Of a DNA stretch of 64,000 nt, positions 48,046 to 59,552 are shown one piece after another. The stretch lies in contig NC_079512.1 in assembly GCF_000801105.2 (NCBI RefSeq), positions 39,263,848 through 39,327,847 on the forward strand, read 5' to 3'. Under the pieces are notes generated by a model. The model ran no database searches. It had not been told where the DNA came from and was given only the letters and a program-made list of their open reading frames with translations. Every line of letters begins with the position of its first letter. Position 1 is the first letter of the stretch. The translations under genes were made by a program, and so were the position numbers. The stretch is from Raphanus sativus. Its lineage: Eukaryota > Streptophyta > Magnoliopsida > Brassicales > Brassicaceae.

Positions 48046-48692
48046 ATTAAGAACGAGTATATGTTTTATTTGTATTTGTTGTTTAAGCATGAGTTTTCGT
48101 TCTATTATTTACTACCTATGAATACATATCAGTTATTTAAAAAATATTTCCGTTAATAAAAAAAATATTTCTAAGTATTTGAAAATTATTTGTTAAATGA
48201 TACTATTAAAAAGGGACACAAAATTTGTTTAGTTTACTCTACTATAAAGATATGTGATTTATTCTAAACTTAATATTTGTGAATATTAAAAAAAAGAATG
48301 AGATAAACATGAATCTTATTCGATATATGAGTATTATTTACTTTTCATAAAAATAATAATATCTTTTTTAAACAAGTAACAAATCATATAAAACCAGAAA
48401 ACAAACTTTCTTACATATTTATTTATTTTACTTACAAAAGTCTAAATTATATTATTTAACAACTTACTTTACAAAGATGAGATTTAAAAATCAAAACTGG
48501 TATAAAACTGAAATAACTTTTGGTAATATAGTATAATGTGTATGGCTATTCCATAATAAGAAACATGTTAATGACAATTCAAAACTCAGACATAAGAGCA
48601 AGCTTATTAGTATAAAACTCACAGCAGGTTTTTATTTCTTTTTTACTAGTATGTTCCGAAAAAGCTTTTTAAAAATTTGAATTTTTCTTCTT

Positions 48693-48739
48693 AAAAATAT
48701 TCTAAAACTTTTTTCAAAAAAAAAAATATTCTAAAACTT
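48693..48739 (+). repeat. Mini A-tailed insertion with 18-bp direct repeats
   Basis: AAAAATATTCTAAAACTT at 48693-48710 and 48722-48739 flanks TTTTC plus an A run (A-run borders are ambiguous). Confidence 0.75.
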
Positions 48740-48850
48740 CGTGAGAATATGGGAACAGAGATGTTGATTTCTCTCTTTCTTTCCACGTATCTGTTTTTAT
48801 TATTGTTTTATTGTCTGATATTAACTTTGTTCTCAATGATGGTGTTCTAA

Positions 48851-49032
48851 CAGTGCCGGCTTAAAACTATATTGGACCTATGGACAAATTTTTTTGGTAT
48901 TATAGTTAGTTAAGCATAATATTATAGATCCAAACAAACATAAATATAGACTCATTTTATTATTAAATTTAGTTATTTTTAAGATGAATTTATGGCATAT
49001 GCCATGTTTGCAACCCTCTAAAGCCGACACTG
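48851..49032. mobile_element. hAT-type non-autonomous element
   Basis: The left end CAGTGCCGGCTTAAA and the complement of the right end (CAGTGTCGGCTTTAGA) are inverted repeats of the CAGTG type. The flanking 8 bp are TGTTCTAA (48843-48850) and TGCTCTAA (49033-49040), an 8-bp target duplication with one mismatch, as expected for hAT. 182 bp, non-coding. Confidence 0.72.
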
Positions 49033-49814
49033 TGCTCTAATGTTCTTCGGTTGAGGGAAACCTAATTTTCTTTTTCATTTTCTTTCAACTCTTCTTTAGA
49101 ATATGCTATGTGAGTTTTTTGTATTTAAAAAACAAAACAAGAGTCGTGGAACAAGGAAAATCAAAAGGTAAGTGAACCAAATGAATTGAAGTTCTGTAAT
49201 TAATATTGGCCTAATTATAAAGCGATGGCTGAGTAACTGAGTTAGGTTCACCATTAAATGAGTTGTTAATTTACACGTTAACCACATGTTAAAGGCTGTA
49301 GGATTCAAAATCAAGCTACATTTGAGAATTAAGACAGAGTTAGGTCTGCTTTCTGATTTCACACGAACTTCGCGTGAGATTTTAGACTAACAATTTACAC
49401 ACTTTATGCGTGCATTGTTGAACTTTGGTGAGAAAATGTGAGAAGAAAAGCAAGATTATTTTTTAATCCAACGATACTATCAACAGATTCTCGTTATTAA
49501 CAAAAAAATGCAAGTACTTGTTCTTGCGTACCTATGTTTATTTGAAAATGTTTTTTGCCGACGTTTTTTTTAAAGGCTGTCTTAATTATTATTTTTAATG
49601 GTTTTTTCCCTTACAAAACAATGCAGTAAACATTTTGTTGCCGATAATATCTTGACTTGACTATACAATTTTTTAAAAATACTACATGTATATGTATTAT
49701 GATCAGACATATACTGGCAGCTGGATGAAGAACCCAAAGAAAGATTTATTGGTGTTACTATTAAACCATTGATAAAGATATCTTTAATTAATATTGACAA
49801 CATCTGTGTATTTT

Positions 49815-49865
<51 letters not shown>

Positions 49866-50232
49866 AGTGTCATGTTCAATTTGCTTCGTTCTTATCTTAA
49901 TGGTCCCAAGTTTTAGTGCACCAGATGATTATATCTCGAGGCATCGATTCTATTACGGTAAAAAAGAAAAGGGTGAAGTTTTTTTTCTTTCTTTTCGACA
50001 AAAACCCTTTAAATTAAAATAACATAAATATCTACAAGATGTGACTATAGTTTTATAGTTAGGAAAAGTTTAACACTCTTCATGATAAAGATAATTTCAA
50101 ACATAAAAACTCCATTAGGCAGAAACAAGAAAAGCCAATAAAGAAAAATAAGAAACTATCTACTGAGAATAGTTTTCCATTCCAGGCTAAGGGTGCTTCA
50201 AATCCGACACATTTTCCGATACCAAAATTATA

Positions 50233-50493
50233 TTCCCTCCGTTTCTTAAAGAGTGTCGTTGTGACATTTTTCACACAGATTAAGAAAGTTGTTGAAATAT
50301 ATGTAAATTGTAATTAATTATACCTCTTTGACCAATAGTATTTTAGATAAATAAAATTATTTATAAAATCAATGCAGTTTGCAATTAATTTTCAGCTGAA
50401 AGTTAGTATAATTTACATTAGAATTGTAAAGTGACACTTTTTGTGTAACAAGAAAATGAGCTTAGAGTGACACTTATTATGAAACAGAAGGAG
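50233..50493. mobile_element. Stowaway (Tc1/mariner) MITE
   Basis: Flanked by TA on both sides (50231-50232, 50494-50495). The left end TTCCCTCCGTTTCTTAAAGA and the complement of the right end CTCCTTCTGTTTCATAATAA match the Stowaway consensus CTCCCTCCGTTTC; GTGTC/GACAC follows inside both ends. 261 bp, AT-rich, non-coding. Confidence 0.85.
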
Positions 50494-51208
50494 TATTTAC
50501 GGTGTTAACAACATAATGCATTAATTCAATGATATTATCATGAAACGCATATTAATGTTTTTAGTATTCAATATATTAGTTTGTTTAGATGTGTGACCAT
50601 GTTGTTGTATGTTATTCAGTGTAGTTAATTATCATTTTTCTTTATTTATGTGCAATGTTGAAGCAGGAATTGTGAAACATGATATGCAAATGAGTAAAGA
50701 TAATCCATTTCAAATATTTTGTAATTTTATGTTATTTTTAATCCTTTGAACATGACTAAAAATTTCAAGTTTTATGTATTTTTTTTTACAAAACTATTCT
50801 CATGTTTATTTCTATTTTGAATATAATTATTAAATTTTACACCAATTTTATTTTACAAAAATATAGAGATAATACAAAGAAGACAAGATATAAAACAAAA
50901 CTACAAACACAGTAAAGAAAAACTACAATAAGAACCCATAACCGAACCAAGAAAATAGATACATTATAATTAGATCAAAGAACCATTCTAAAAAAATTAC
51001 CAAAAAAAAACACAACTATTCTAAAAACATGACAAAAGATGGGTTTACAAAGGATGGGTTTATGTCACAGGGGTTTATGTCACAGCTCGAAGCGTAGAAC
51101 AAGTTGAAGAGTCCCACACGTCGGCAAGGAAGTAAATTGCTGATAACCTATTCAGAGAAATTAATTTAAAAAAGAAAAGAAATTAATTTAAAACATGTAA
51201 CTATTTTC

Positions 51209-51255
51209 CTCATGCATATCTTTTATATATATTTTTTTTTTCTCATGCATATCTT
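51209..51255. repeat. Mini T-rich insertion with 14-bp direct repeats
   Basis: CTCATGCATATCTT at 51209-51222 and 51242-51255 flanks a TTATATATA plus T-run insert. Confidence 0.75.
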
Positions 51256-51609
51256 ATAATATTGATTATATTTTGTAAAATTAGCTAATAAATTAGTCAA
51301 AGACAAACATGTTAAAATTAACAGGTGTACGTTACTAAACAAACTTATTTATCTTCTGTCAAGCATTCAATAAAATATTTCATAACACAATATTAGAAAT
51401 TATTATTTAGAGAGATAACAATAAAGTTTGTCAACACATGATCATTTAAAAAGAAACTAATAAAAATAAGTTTTTCTTTATTTCAAAAATACAAAAAAGG
51501 AAAAAGAACAAAGCATTAAATGAAAACCTGCAAAGTTTCTTCTTTGCACCAAAAAACACACCCCTCTTCCCCCTCTCTCTCCTCACTCCCTTGCTCCCCT
51601 CACTCTCTT

Positions 51610-51651
51610 CACATTATTATATTTTTTGGTAAAATTCCACATTATTATATT
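51610..51651 (-). repeat. Mini insertion with 14-bp direct repeats in the transporter 5' leader
   Basis: CACATTATTATATT at 51610-51623 and 51638-51651 flanks TTTGGTAAAATTC-like sequence (minus strand: GAATTTTACC then A). It lies just upstream of the KUP start codon. Confidence 0.7.
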
Positions 51652-51713
51652 CCCTCTGCTTCTCTAAATCTCTGCTCAGAAACTAAACTGAAAATATCAG
51701 TTTGCTTACGGCA

Positions 51714-54700
51714 ATGAACCAATCACCCACTCTAATCGAACAGGGAATTTCCCGACAGGTAAGTTATTTCTTTTATTGGGTTTCTCAGTTTCCTCTGCTT
51801 TTCATGTTCTGTCTGTCTCTACTCTGTTTTGATTCCTTCATTCTTTAAAAGCTGGCTGTCTCTTTTTGAAAAAGTTTTCTTCTGGATTTTTCATTTCCTA
51901 GACAATGCGAATTTAATTTAAGAATTCATTTGGTCGAGATTAGGTTCTTATGTGGAAGATGAGCATGAAAGCAAAACTAGCAAAGGGCTTTAAATGTTTT
52001 CTCTGTTTTCTTTTTCTTCTTATGATTTTTGGATCGTTTCCCAAGTAGGGCTGGTAGGTCCTTCTGGTTAACCTTATCGACTTTGTAATTACCAAAAATA
52101 TAATAAAATCAAGACGTGAACGCTAAATTAGATAAAGCACTTACAAACTTGTGAAATTAAAATTTCTAATTATGAACGTAAATGTAGAATTTATTTTGAG
52201 ATAAAAGTCAGTATTTTTCAGGAAAGAGATTGGCCTTTGGATGAAAAAAACTCCCAATGGAACAGAATTCTTTCATGTGAATATATAAAAAAAGTTCTAA
52301 CTTAATGCAAAATCTTTGTTAAAATGTTTCAGCACTTGAGGACTGTTTCTTGTGCCAATGTTCTCACTTTGGCTTACCAAAGCCTTGGTGTAGTCTATGG
52401 TGATCTGAGCACATCACCTCTTTATGTTTACAAAACCACTTTCTCTGGTAAACTAAGTCTCCGTGAAGACGATGAAGAGATCTTTGGAGTGTTCTCTTTC
52501 ATCTTCTGGACATTCACACTCATCGCTCTTTTCAAATACGTTTTCATTGTTCTATCAGCAGATGACAATGGAGAAGGTAAAAAAAAAACTTAAATACTTT
52601 ATTTTTCCCAATATATGAAGTGTTTACTTAATTGTTTGTTTTTTTTGAAGGTGGGACATTTGCGTTGTACTCGCTTCTATGCAGGTATGCAAAGCTAAGC
52701 GTTTTACCAAATCATCAAGAAACGGATGAGAAACTATCAACTTATGCAACGGGAAGCCCTGGAGAGACTAGACAGAGCACAGCTGTTAAATCTTTCTTTG
52801 AGAAACACCCAAAATCTCAAAAGTGCTTGTTGATCTTTGTGCTTTTAGGGACATGTATGGCTATTGGTGATAGTGTCCTCACTCCAACAATCTCAGGTGA
52901 ATTCTCTACGTGATAACTTAGGGCACAAGTCTTCTTCTTTTAGATTTAATATCAGTTCTAAACACTTTGTTTCTTGCAGTTCTTTCTGCTGTTTCTGGAG
53001 TCAAGCTCAAGATTCCTGAACTCCACGAGAGTATGTTTGAATCTGTTTAGCTTACTTTGACAACACACACGTATACCAAAAGCTAATGTCTAGTTTTGTC
53101 TATCTTGTCCTTTGATTCCAGATTATGTTGTCATCATCTCTTGTATCATCTTGGTGGCGATATTCGCAGTGCAGCGTTATGGTACGCATAGAGTTGCTTT
53201 CATTTTTGCTCCAATCTCCACTGCTTGGCTTCTCTCGATCAGCAGCATTGGAGTCTACAACACAATCAAATGGAACCCTCATATAGTCTCTGCCCTTTCA
53301 CCGGTTTACATGTATAAGTTCCTCCGAAGCACCGGCGTAGAAGGGTGGGTTTCACTTGGGGGAGTTGTTCTTTCAATCACTGGTAAAAGAAACTTGGTTA
53401 ATTTATCTTATTAAAACATAAATATGAAACTGATCTTGTTACTTACGATTTGTGCCATTCGAAATATTTGAATGCTTAAATATTCATTTTTTTGGACAAA
53501 GCTTAAATATTCATTAAGTATAATTTCATCATATTAAATGGATTTAACAATTTTCAAAACAAAACAATTACAAAATTCTCTAAATGTAATTTTATACTTT
53601 TCTAAATAATTGAATATTTTCGTCATATTTATTATAAATTAAAATTATACAAAAAATAATTGTTAAATATCTTAAAATTAGTAAATTAAGCTATAGTATG
53701 TTTATAGAAAGGTAAAATTTTTGAACAAATCTTAAATTGTTGCATCTACAACTATATATTAATTTTAAATGACTAAACATCAAAAAAAAAGAAATTTTTG
53801 TTAAAAAATATTCCACTTTTTAAAAAAGCAGTTAAAATCTAGTTAAACTACTATAACATCATCAGAGATTATGTTCCTCATTCTTCTATTGTGTTAATTC
53901 TTCTCAGGTGTCGAGACCATGTTTGCTGACTTAGGTCACTTCTCTTCCTTGTCCATAAAGGTAACACCCCTTAACTTTATAAGATATGGTTTCAAATAAA
54001 AAGCTTCCTCTTTTAGTAACACAAATTGAAATCAGGTAGCTTTCTCGTTCTTTGTATACCCATGTTTGATTCTTGCATACATGGGTGAAGCTGCATTTCT
54101 CTCTAAACACCATGAAGACATCCAGAGAAGCTTCTACAAGGCAATACCTGGTAAACAACAAAATAAAACGGTTTAGTGTGGTGGTCATTAGTCATCAACC
54201 GATAAACACAAAGTTTTGTTTTGCAGAGCCTGTGTTCTGGCCAGTGTTCATCATAGCTACATTTGCAGCTGTGATTGGAAGCCAAGCTGTAATATCCGCA
54301 ACATTTTCAATCATAAGTCAATGTTGTGCGCTTGATTGCTTTCCTAGGGTCAAGATCATTCACACTTCAAGCAAAATCCATGGACAAATCTACATCCCTG
54401 AAGTAAACTGGATGTTAATGTGCCTTTGCTTGGCTGTCACGGTAGGGTTAAGAGACACTAACATGATCGGTCACGCATACGGTAAAAAACATCATGATCA
54501 TTAACATAAAACTTCATATAACCATTTTTAAAAATAAATAATCTTTATTTTTCTTTTTCTGCAGGGCTTGCTGTGACATCCGTGATGCTTATAACCACAT
54601 GTTTGATGACATTAGTAATGACAATCGTATGGAAACAGAGAACCATTACAGTTCTTGCTTTCTTCCTCTGTTTCGGTTCCATAGAGCTTCTCTACTTCTC

Positions 54701-55409
54701 GTCATGCGTCTACAAAATACCCGAAGGAGGATGGATCCCTATCCTCCTCTCCTTGACATTCATGGCTGTGATGTACATCTGGAACTACGGAACTACAAAG
54801 AAACATGAGTTCGACGTTGAGAACAAGGTCTCAATAGACCGGATCATCGCTCTAGGACCGAGTATTGGGATGGTGAGAGTTCCAGGGATAGGATTGGTCT
54901 ATACTAATCTAGTGACAGGAGTTCCAGCTGTGTTCGGACACTTCGTGACGAACCTGCCTGCCTTTCACAGGATCCTTGTCTTTGTATGCGTGAAGTCGGT
55001 TCAGGTTCCGTACGTTGGAGAAGAAGAGAGGTTTGTGATAAGCAGAGTGGGGCCGAAAGAGTATGGGATGTTTAGAAGTGTGGTTAGGTATGGATACAGA
55101 GATGTTCCTAGGGAGATGTACGATTTCGAGAGCCGGTTAGTGTCTGCTATTGTGGAGTTCGTTGAAACCGAACCGGGAGGTGAAGAAGGGTCTGAGTTGA
55201 GGATGGAGATAATGGAAGCGAAGGAAGCAGGAGTAGCGTATATATTGGGTCAGTCTTACGCAAAGGCGAAACAGTCTTCTTCCGTGTTGAAGAAGTTAGC
55301 GGTGAATGTTGTGTTTGCGTTTATGAGCACGAATTGCAGAGGGACAGATGTTGTGCTTAATGTTCCTCATACTTCTCTGCTTGAAGTTGGGATGGTTTAT
55401 TACGTCTAA
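51714..55409 (+). CDS. KUP1: KUP/HAK/KT potassium transporter, KUP1-like
   Basis: Nine exons (51714-51758, 52333-52576, 52651-52896, 52980-53030, 53122-53382, 53908-53960, 54036-54150, 54227-54481, 54565-55409), 704 aa. The N-terminus [19 protein letters not shown], the family signature [20 protein letters not shown], and the core blocks ([53 protein letters not shown]) are near identical to Arabidopsis KUP1 (At2g30070). It should be a polytopic membrane protein of about 12 helices driving K+ uptake with protons, with a cytosolic C-terminal domain. Near the C-terminus a variable acidic linker ([10 protein letters not shown]) is a few residues shorter than in Arabidopsis, from memory 712 aa. 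Exon phases are consistent and no frame break is seen. It sits between two patatins, away from its Arabidopsis location. Confidence 0.93.
53474..53515 (-). repeat. Mini A-tailed insertion, 15-bp perfect direct repeats (intron of KUP1)
   Basis: GCTTAAATATTCATT at 53474-53488 and 53501-53515 flanks TTTTTGGACAAA; on the minus strand TTTGTCC then A run. It lies in the largest intron after exon 5. Confidence 0.85.
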
Positions 55410-56253
55410 AAGAGAGAAAGATGTTTAGGTTTAACAGAAAGAAAGAAGTAGATCAATACACTACAGTGTAGTAGAGAGACGAGAGAGTTCTGACAGAGAA
55501 GTTAGTGTATTGCATTTGCTAGTGTATAATGTGTAAATATACTTACAATTAATGAATGATATCTAAGAAATTATATATTTGTGAGTTGTGATAGTTATCT
55601 AAAGACTGAGGACAAAATGGAATATATAATAATCATAATACTATTAAGTAAACTAACTTCTAATATGTTTAAAACCATATACTTATATCATAATTTTCTT
55701 ATGGTCAACTGGTGTATAACATCTCCATTATGTCTCTAAGCACATAGTTTAATTTGTAAAGTAGAGTTTGATTCCCACGTACGTGCAAATATTTTTTTTA
55801 TTTTATAAAGTATAATTTTAATATTATCTAAACATTTAAATACATGATTTACATTTAGTGTTATATATTATATAACTTTATAATTTTATTATACTTTCAG
55901 TGAGTTTCAAAATAATTTAAAAGATAAATATTAGTTGGAGATATAAAAATTTAACACATGTTAATAATTTATTTTTGTACAATATAATATAGTTAGATCT
56001 TTTTAATTGTCTCACTTCTATTTTTTCCTTTTTTTAATTTGCTTCTAGGGTTGGTAGATGCCAAGTTTGTTAGGGTTTTGTGCTTTTTTCTTATATAGTG
56101 TGTTTTATGCACTCCTCCTTTTAGGATAATTTCCTATATATTACGTTATAAATATGATTTATTTTATTAGGACTATTCCTCTTGTAATAAATATTAAAGC
56201 TGTGAGATCAATAACACAAATTATTTAGCTTGATTGTTGAGCCTCCTAAAATT
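55410..56253. other. Intergenic between KUP1-like gene and F-box fragment
   Basis: Transporter 3' UTR followed by AT-rich DNA. No other feature is supported. Confidence 0.35.
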
Positions 56254-56536
56254 ATGGCAGCCAAGAAGCAATCCTCGGAACCGCCGTGTCTCTGATTACG
56301 TCACTTCCCCAAGACATCATCCTTGACATATTAGCGCGGGTATCTAGATTCGACTATCCAGCATTCTCCGTAGTTTGCAAGCACTTCAGGTCAATTATTG
56401 CGTCCCCGGAGATATACGCTAGACGATCCTTGTTGGGACGCACGGAGCCACTGTCTCTATGTTTTCCTCTCTTGCATGGACGAAACTCGTTGGCGATACT
56501 GTAACCGTTGTTACATTCTCTGCCCGAAAGCCGAAG
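56254..56536 (+). pseudogene. F-box (kelch-type) gene fragment, frameshifted and cut by a gap
   Basis: ATG at 56254 opens [11 protein letters not shown], then meets a stop; in another frame the F-box continues as [40 protein letters not shown] and RSLLGRTE, and after a further shift as [15 protein letters not shown]. These are typical of the large Brassicaceae F-box/kelch-repeat family, SCF ubiquitin-ligase substrate receptors. At least two single-base shifts are needed to restore the frame. The 100-N gap follows, so the kelch part is unseen. It could be a pseudogene or an unpolished gap edge. No recognisable kelch sequence resumes after the gap. Confidence 0.75.
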
Positions 56537-56636
56537 NNNNNNNNNNNNNNNNNNNNNNNNNNNNNNNNNNNNNNNNNNNNNNNNNNNNNNNNNNNNNNNN
56601 NNNNNNNNNNNNNNNNNNNNNNNNNNNNNNNNNNNN
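56537..56636. other. Assembly gap of exactly 100 N
   Basis: One hundred N interrupting the F-box gene; true size probably unknown. Confidence 0.9.
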
Positions 56637-57173
56637 AAATATTACTGGAAAAAGGAAAACAAAAAAAGCTAATTTTGAGATCATCTTCTCCACGAATTGA
56701 CAGATGCCTTTAAAATAAGTCCGGATAGTGGACCTTGAGGAAAAATTTGTCGTATCAAATCCAAAAAGATCCAAATTCAGTTTTTGAAGTTTTGGATGCA
56801 GAATTCGTTGGCTGATTCTTTAATGCAAAGTCCACAAAGCAAATATTCAATCTGGATTAAGATTTATAATATGCAGTTACTCCCCGTAAATTAAGCTTAT
56901 GACAGGTCAAGCTCGATGACACTGAAGATTGTATATAAAAAAAAAAAAAAAAAGAACTACAATCCTGATTAGCTCGAAATTTATGAAGAAAAGTCTGACC
57001 AAATAAAATTGTTTCTTAGAATCTCTGACACGTAAAAAATTTTGCATTATATATATATATATAAACATTCAAGAAAAACATACCATTGACGCATCAATCT
57101 TCACGTCCAAAATATTCACCAAATTTTATTTATAATCATCTTTTTTTTTAATAAATAAGATCGTTCAACTATC
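56637..57173. promoter_or_regulatory. Upstream region of patatin 2, homologous to that of patatin 1
   Basis: From about 56885 the sequence (CGTAAATTAAGCTTATGACA, TCAAGCTCGA, GAAGAAAAGTCTGACCAAAT, ACACGTAAA) parallels 40095-40280 upstream of patatin 1. The match indicates that the tandem duplication included the promoter. An A run and an AT tract near 57045 interrupt it. Confidence 0.65.
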
Positions 57174-59552
57174 ATGGACTCGTGCAAGAAAAACTTACCG
57201 CCGTCTTGCGGATCACTCGTAACCATCCTCAGCCTCGACGGCGGTGGAGTCAGAGGAATTATGGCCGGAGTGATCCTTGCGTATCTAGAAGAGCAGCTTC
57301 AGGTTTTGTATCTATTGATTATATGTTATATGCTTTTTTTTTTCAAATATATATGCCATATTACAATATTAAATATACATAGTTCAACTACATAATTTTC
57401 AAAGATATAACAGCAGAATAAGATTTTATAGATTACTTACAAGATAGTCAATGAAATTCTTTTTTCTGGTTATATTTTCGAGCCATATTGTTCAATTTTG
57501 CCGGTAATATATAAGGCGCTCGATGGAGAAGACATGAGGCTAGCAGATTACTTCGACGTGGTAGCCGGAACTAGCACCGGTGGCCTCATTACGGCCATGT
57601 TAACTGTACCAGACGAGAACGGACGTCCTCGGTTCGCGGCCAAAGACATTGTTCCGTTTTATCTTCAACATTCTCCCAAAATATTTCCACAGCCCGGGTA
57701 AGCAAATATTACACAGTTATATATCACAAACGCCATTCACAAATTTTACAACTTAATAAACGTATATGCTCCACACAAATAAAAATAAATAATAACACTA
57801 GTAGAGGACAATCGTTGTATTTTACCTTGCCGTTTATATTTTACAATTTACAATGATATATGACTTTGTTTTCTTATGCCTTTTCTCAAAAGAAAAAATA
57901 AAACAATGATATGACAACAAACTTAGTTACTGGGACAATGTATTTTAAAAAATCAAAACAAAACACTGTACGTTGTAAATTTCAACGTAAACGTGTTTAA
58001 AAAGCTTGTAATTTCTAGAAATAAAATTACAACGAAAGATTAATTTTGGAAATTTTATTTCATTTTCTAACGAACACTTTTCATTTATATCAAATTCCAC
58101 GTTGAGATATATAAAAGACATATGCAGACGAATGTTTTCTCTGATACCAAAGCTTCCAAAGCTTTTGTCTGGCCCAAAATACGATGGAGTGTATCTACGG
58201 AATCTACTAAATAATCTTCTTGGAGAGACAAGACTCCACCAGACAGTCACAAACGTTGTCATACCTACCTTCGACATGAAGAAACTACAACCCACCATCT
58301 TCTCCTCTTACCAGGCAATTTTCTACTCATGTCTCTTCTTAACATAACACGTATATAAACTATAGAATCAAAATTTATTGTTTCATCAACATCAAGCTAA
58401 TTAAGTAGCTAACAGTAATAGTTAACTTTCTTTGTAACGTCTTCTTGAAGGCATTGGCTGACCCTAGCTTGGATGTCAAGATATCAGACATATGCATTGG
58501 CACATCGGCTGCTCCTACTTACTTTCCTCCTCATTACTTTATCAATGAAGATATTAAAGGCAAGACGTCTGAGTTTCACCTAGTTGATGGCGGAGTTACT
58601 GCTAATAATCCGGTAACACACAACATTTTTAGCAGTTTCTAGATACTGGAAAAATCGAAGAAGAATGCAAAAAAAACATTTTTTACTTTATTCATTAGGT
58701 TTCATTTTGCATATTTGGGGAGTATTTAGTCAGATACGTGTTAAGACATGTAACTAATTTTATTTGTGTTTGGTTTTGCTATAGACTCTGCTGGCCATGA
58801 CAGCTGTCACTAAGCAGATCGTGAATGATAATCCTGACATGGGTGAGCTCAAGCCGTTAGGTTACAACAAGTTTCTCGTTGTGTCGATAGGAACAGGGTC
58901 TGCACAAAAGGAGGAGAAGTATAGCGCAAAAAAGGCTGCAAAATGGGGAATCATATCTTGGTTATATGACAATGGATCTGCTCCTATACTAGACATTACC
59001 ATGGAATCAAGCCGCGACTTAGTTGATTTTCCACAGTTCTGTTGTGTTCAAAGCCCGACAATCCGAGGACAAGTATCTCAGAATTGATGTGAGAGCGTGA
59101 GAGCGACACATGAACATAAATTAAAATTTGTTACTAATAATTTAATTTACGCAATTTTTATGAGTCAAACTGTTTGCAGGATGATACATTGAAAGGAGAT
59201 GCAAGCTCTATGGACTTAGCAACAAATCCCAATTTAGAGAATCTTGTGATAAATGGAGAGAAGATGCTGAAAAACAGAGTTGCGCAAATGAACATCGACA
59301 CTGGTCTATATGAACCTGTTCCTGGAAATGTCACCAATGAGCAAGAGCTCAAGAGGTAAAATTCAAATTTTGTTGAATCGATTTCTTGGATCAAATGTCA
59401 TCGCATCGTAGTAATGGTTAAAATGCAGGTTTGCGAAAATGCTCTCGGATGAAAGGAAACTAAGGATGCAAAGCGACGAGACACGTAAAGTTTCATCAAT
59501 TGAATTAAGCTTGATGATCGCTCGTGCTTTGTGTGATTTGGTGCATGAATAA
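57174..59552 (+). pseudogene. Patatin-related phospholipase A, copy 2, with a frameshift in exon 5
   Basis: Same seven-exon plan as copy 1 (57174-57302, 57516-57697, 58128-58314, 58451-58612, 58785-59088, 59180-59355, 59429-59552). [13 protein letters not shown] and [11 protein letters not shown] are all present, so the catalytic Ser and Asp are encoded. Exon 5 is one base longer than in copies 1 and 3: a run of four T at 59027-59030, where three keep the frame, shifts the reading after SSRDLVDF and leads to a stop before the exon end. With three T the frame runs to the stop at 59550. Intron 3 starts with GC instead of GT. It may be a young pseudogene, or a working gene with a sequencing error in a homopolymer. 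If functional, it acts on membrane lipids like copy 1. Confidence 0.82.

Larger units (their letters stand above)
42820..51713. other. 8.9-kb gene-poor region rich in transposon debris
   Basis: AT-rich DNA between patatin 1 and the potassium transporter. It includes the minisatellite, two copies of a Helitron-like end (43146, 44564), a block at 43850-44500 with many TTATAAAT-type words, an (AT)n tract at about 45271-45310, a second at about 49815-49861, a hAT-like element (48851), a Stowaway-like MITE (50233) and several mini-insertions. Short open frames (for example 43656-43850 and 46366-46605) have no recognisable domain. The last 200 bases are CT-rich and probably form the 5' UTR of the transporter. 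Confidence 0.5.

Noticed and set aside
49815..49862. Long (AT)n tract as a possible regulatory element or matrix attachment site
   Set aside because: A simple microsatellite explains it; no further evidence.
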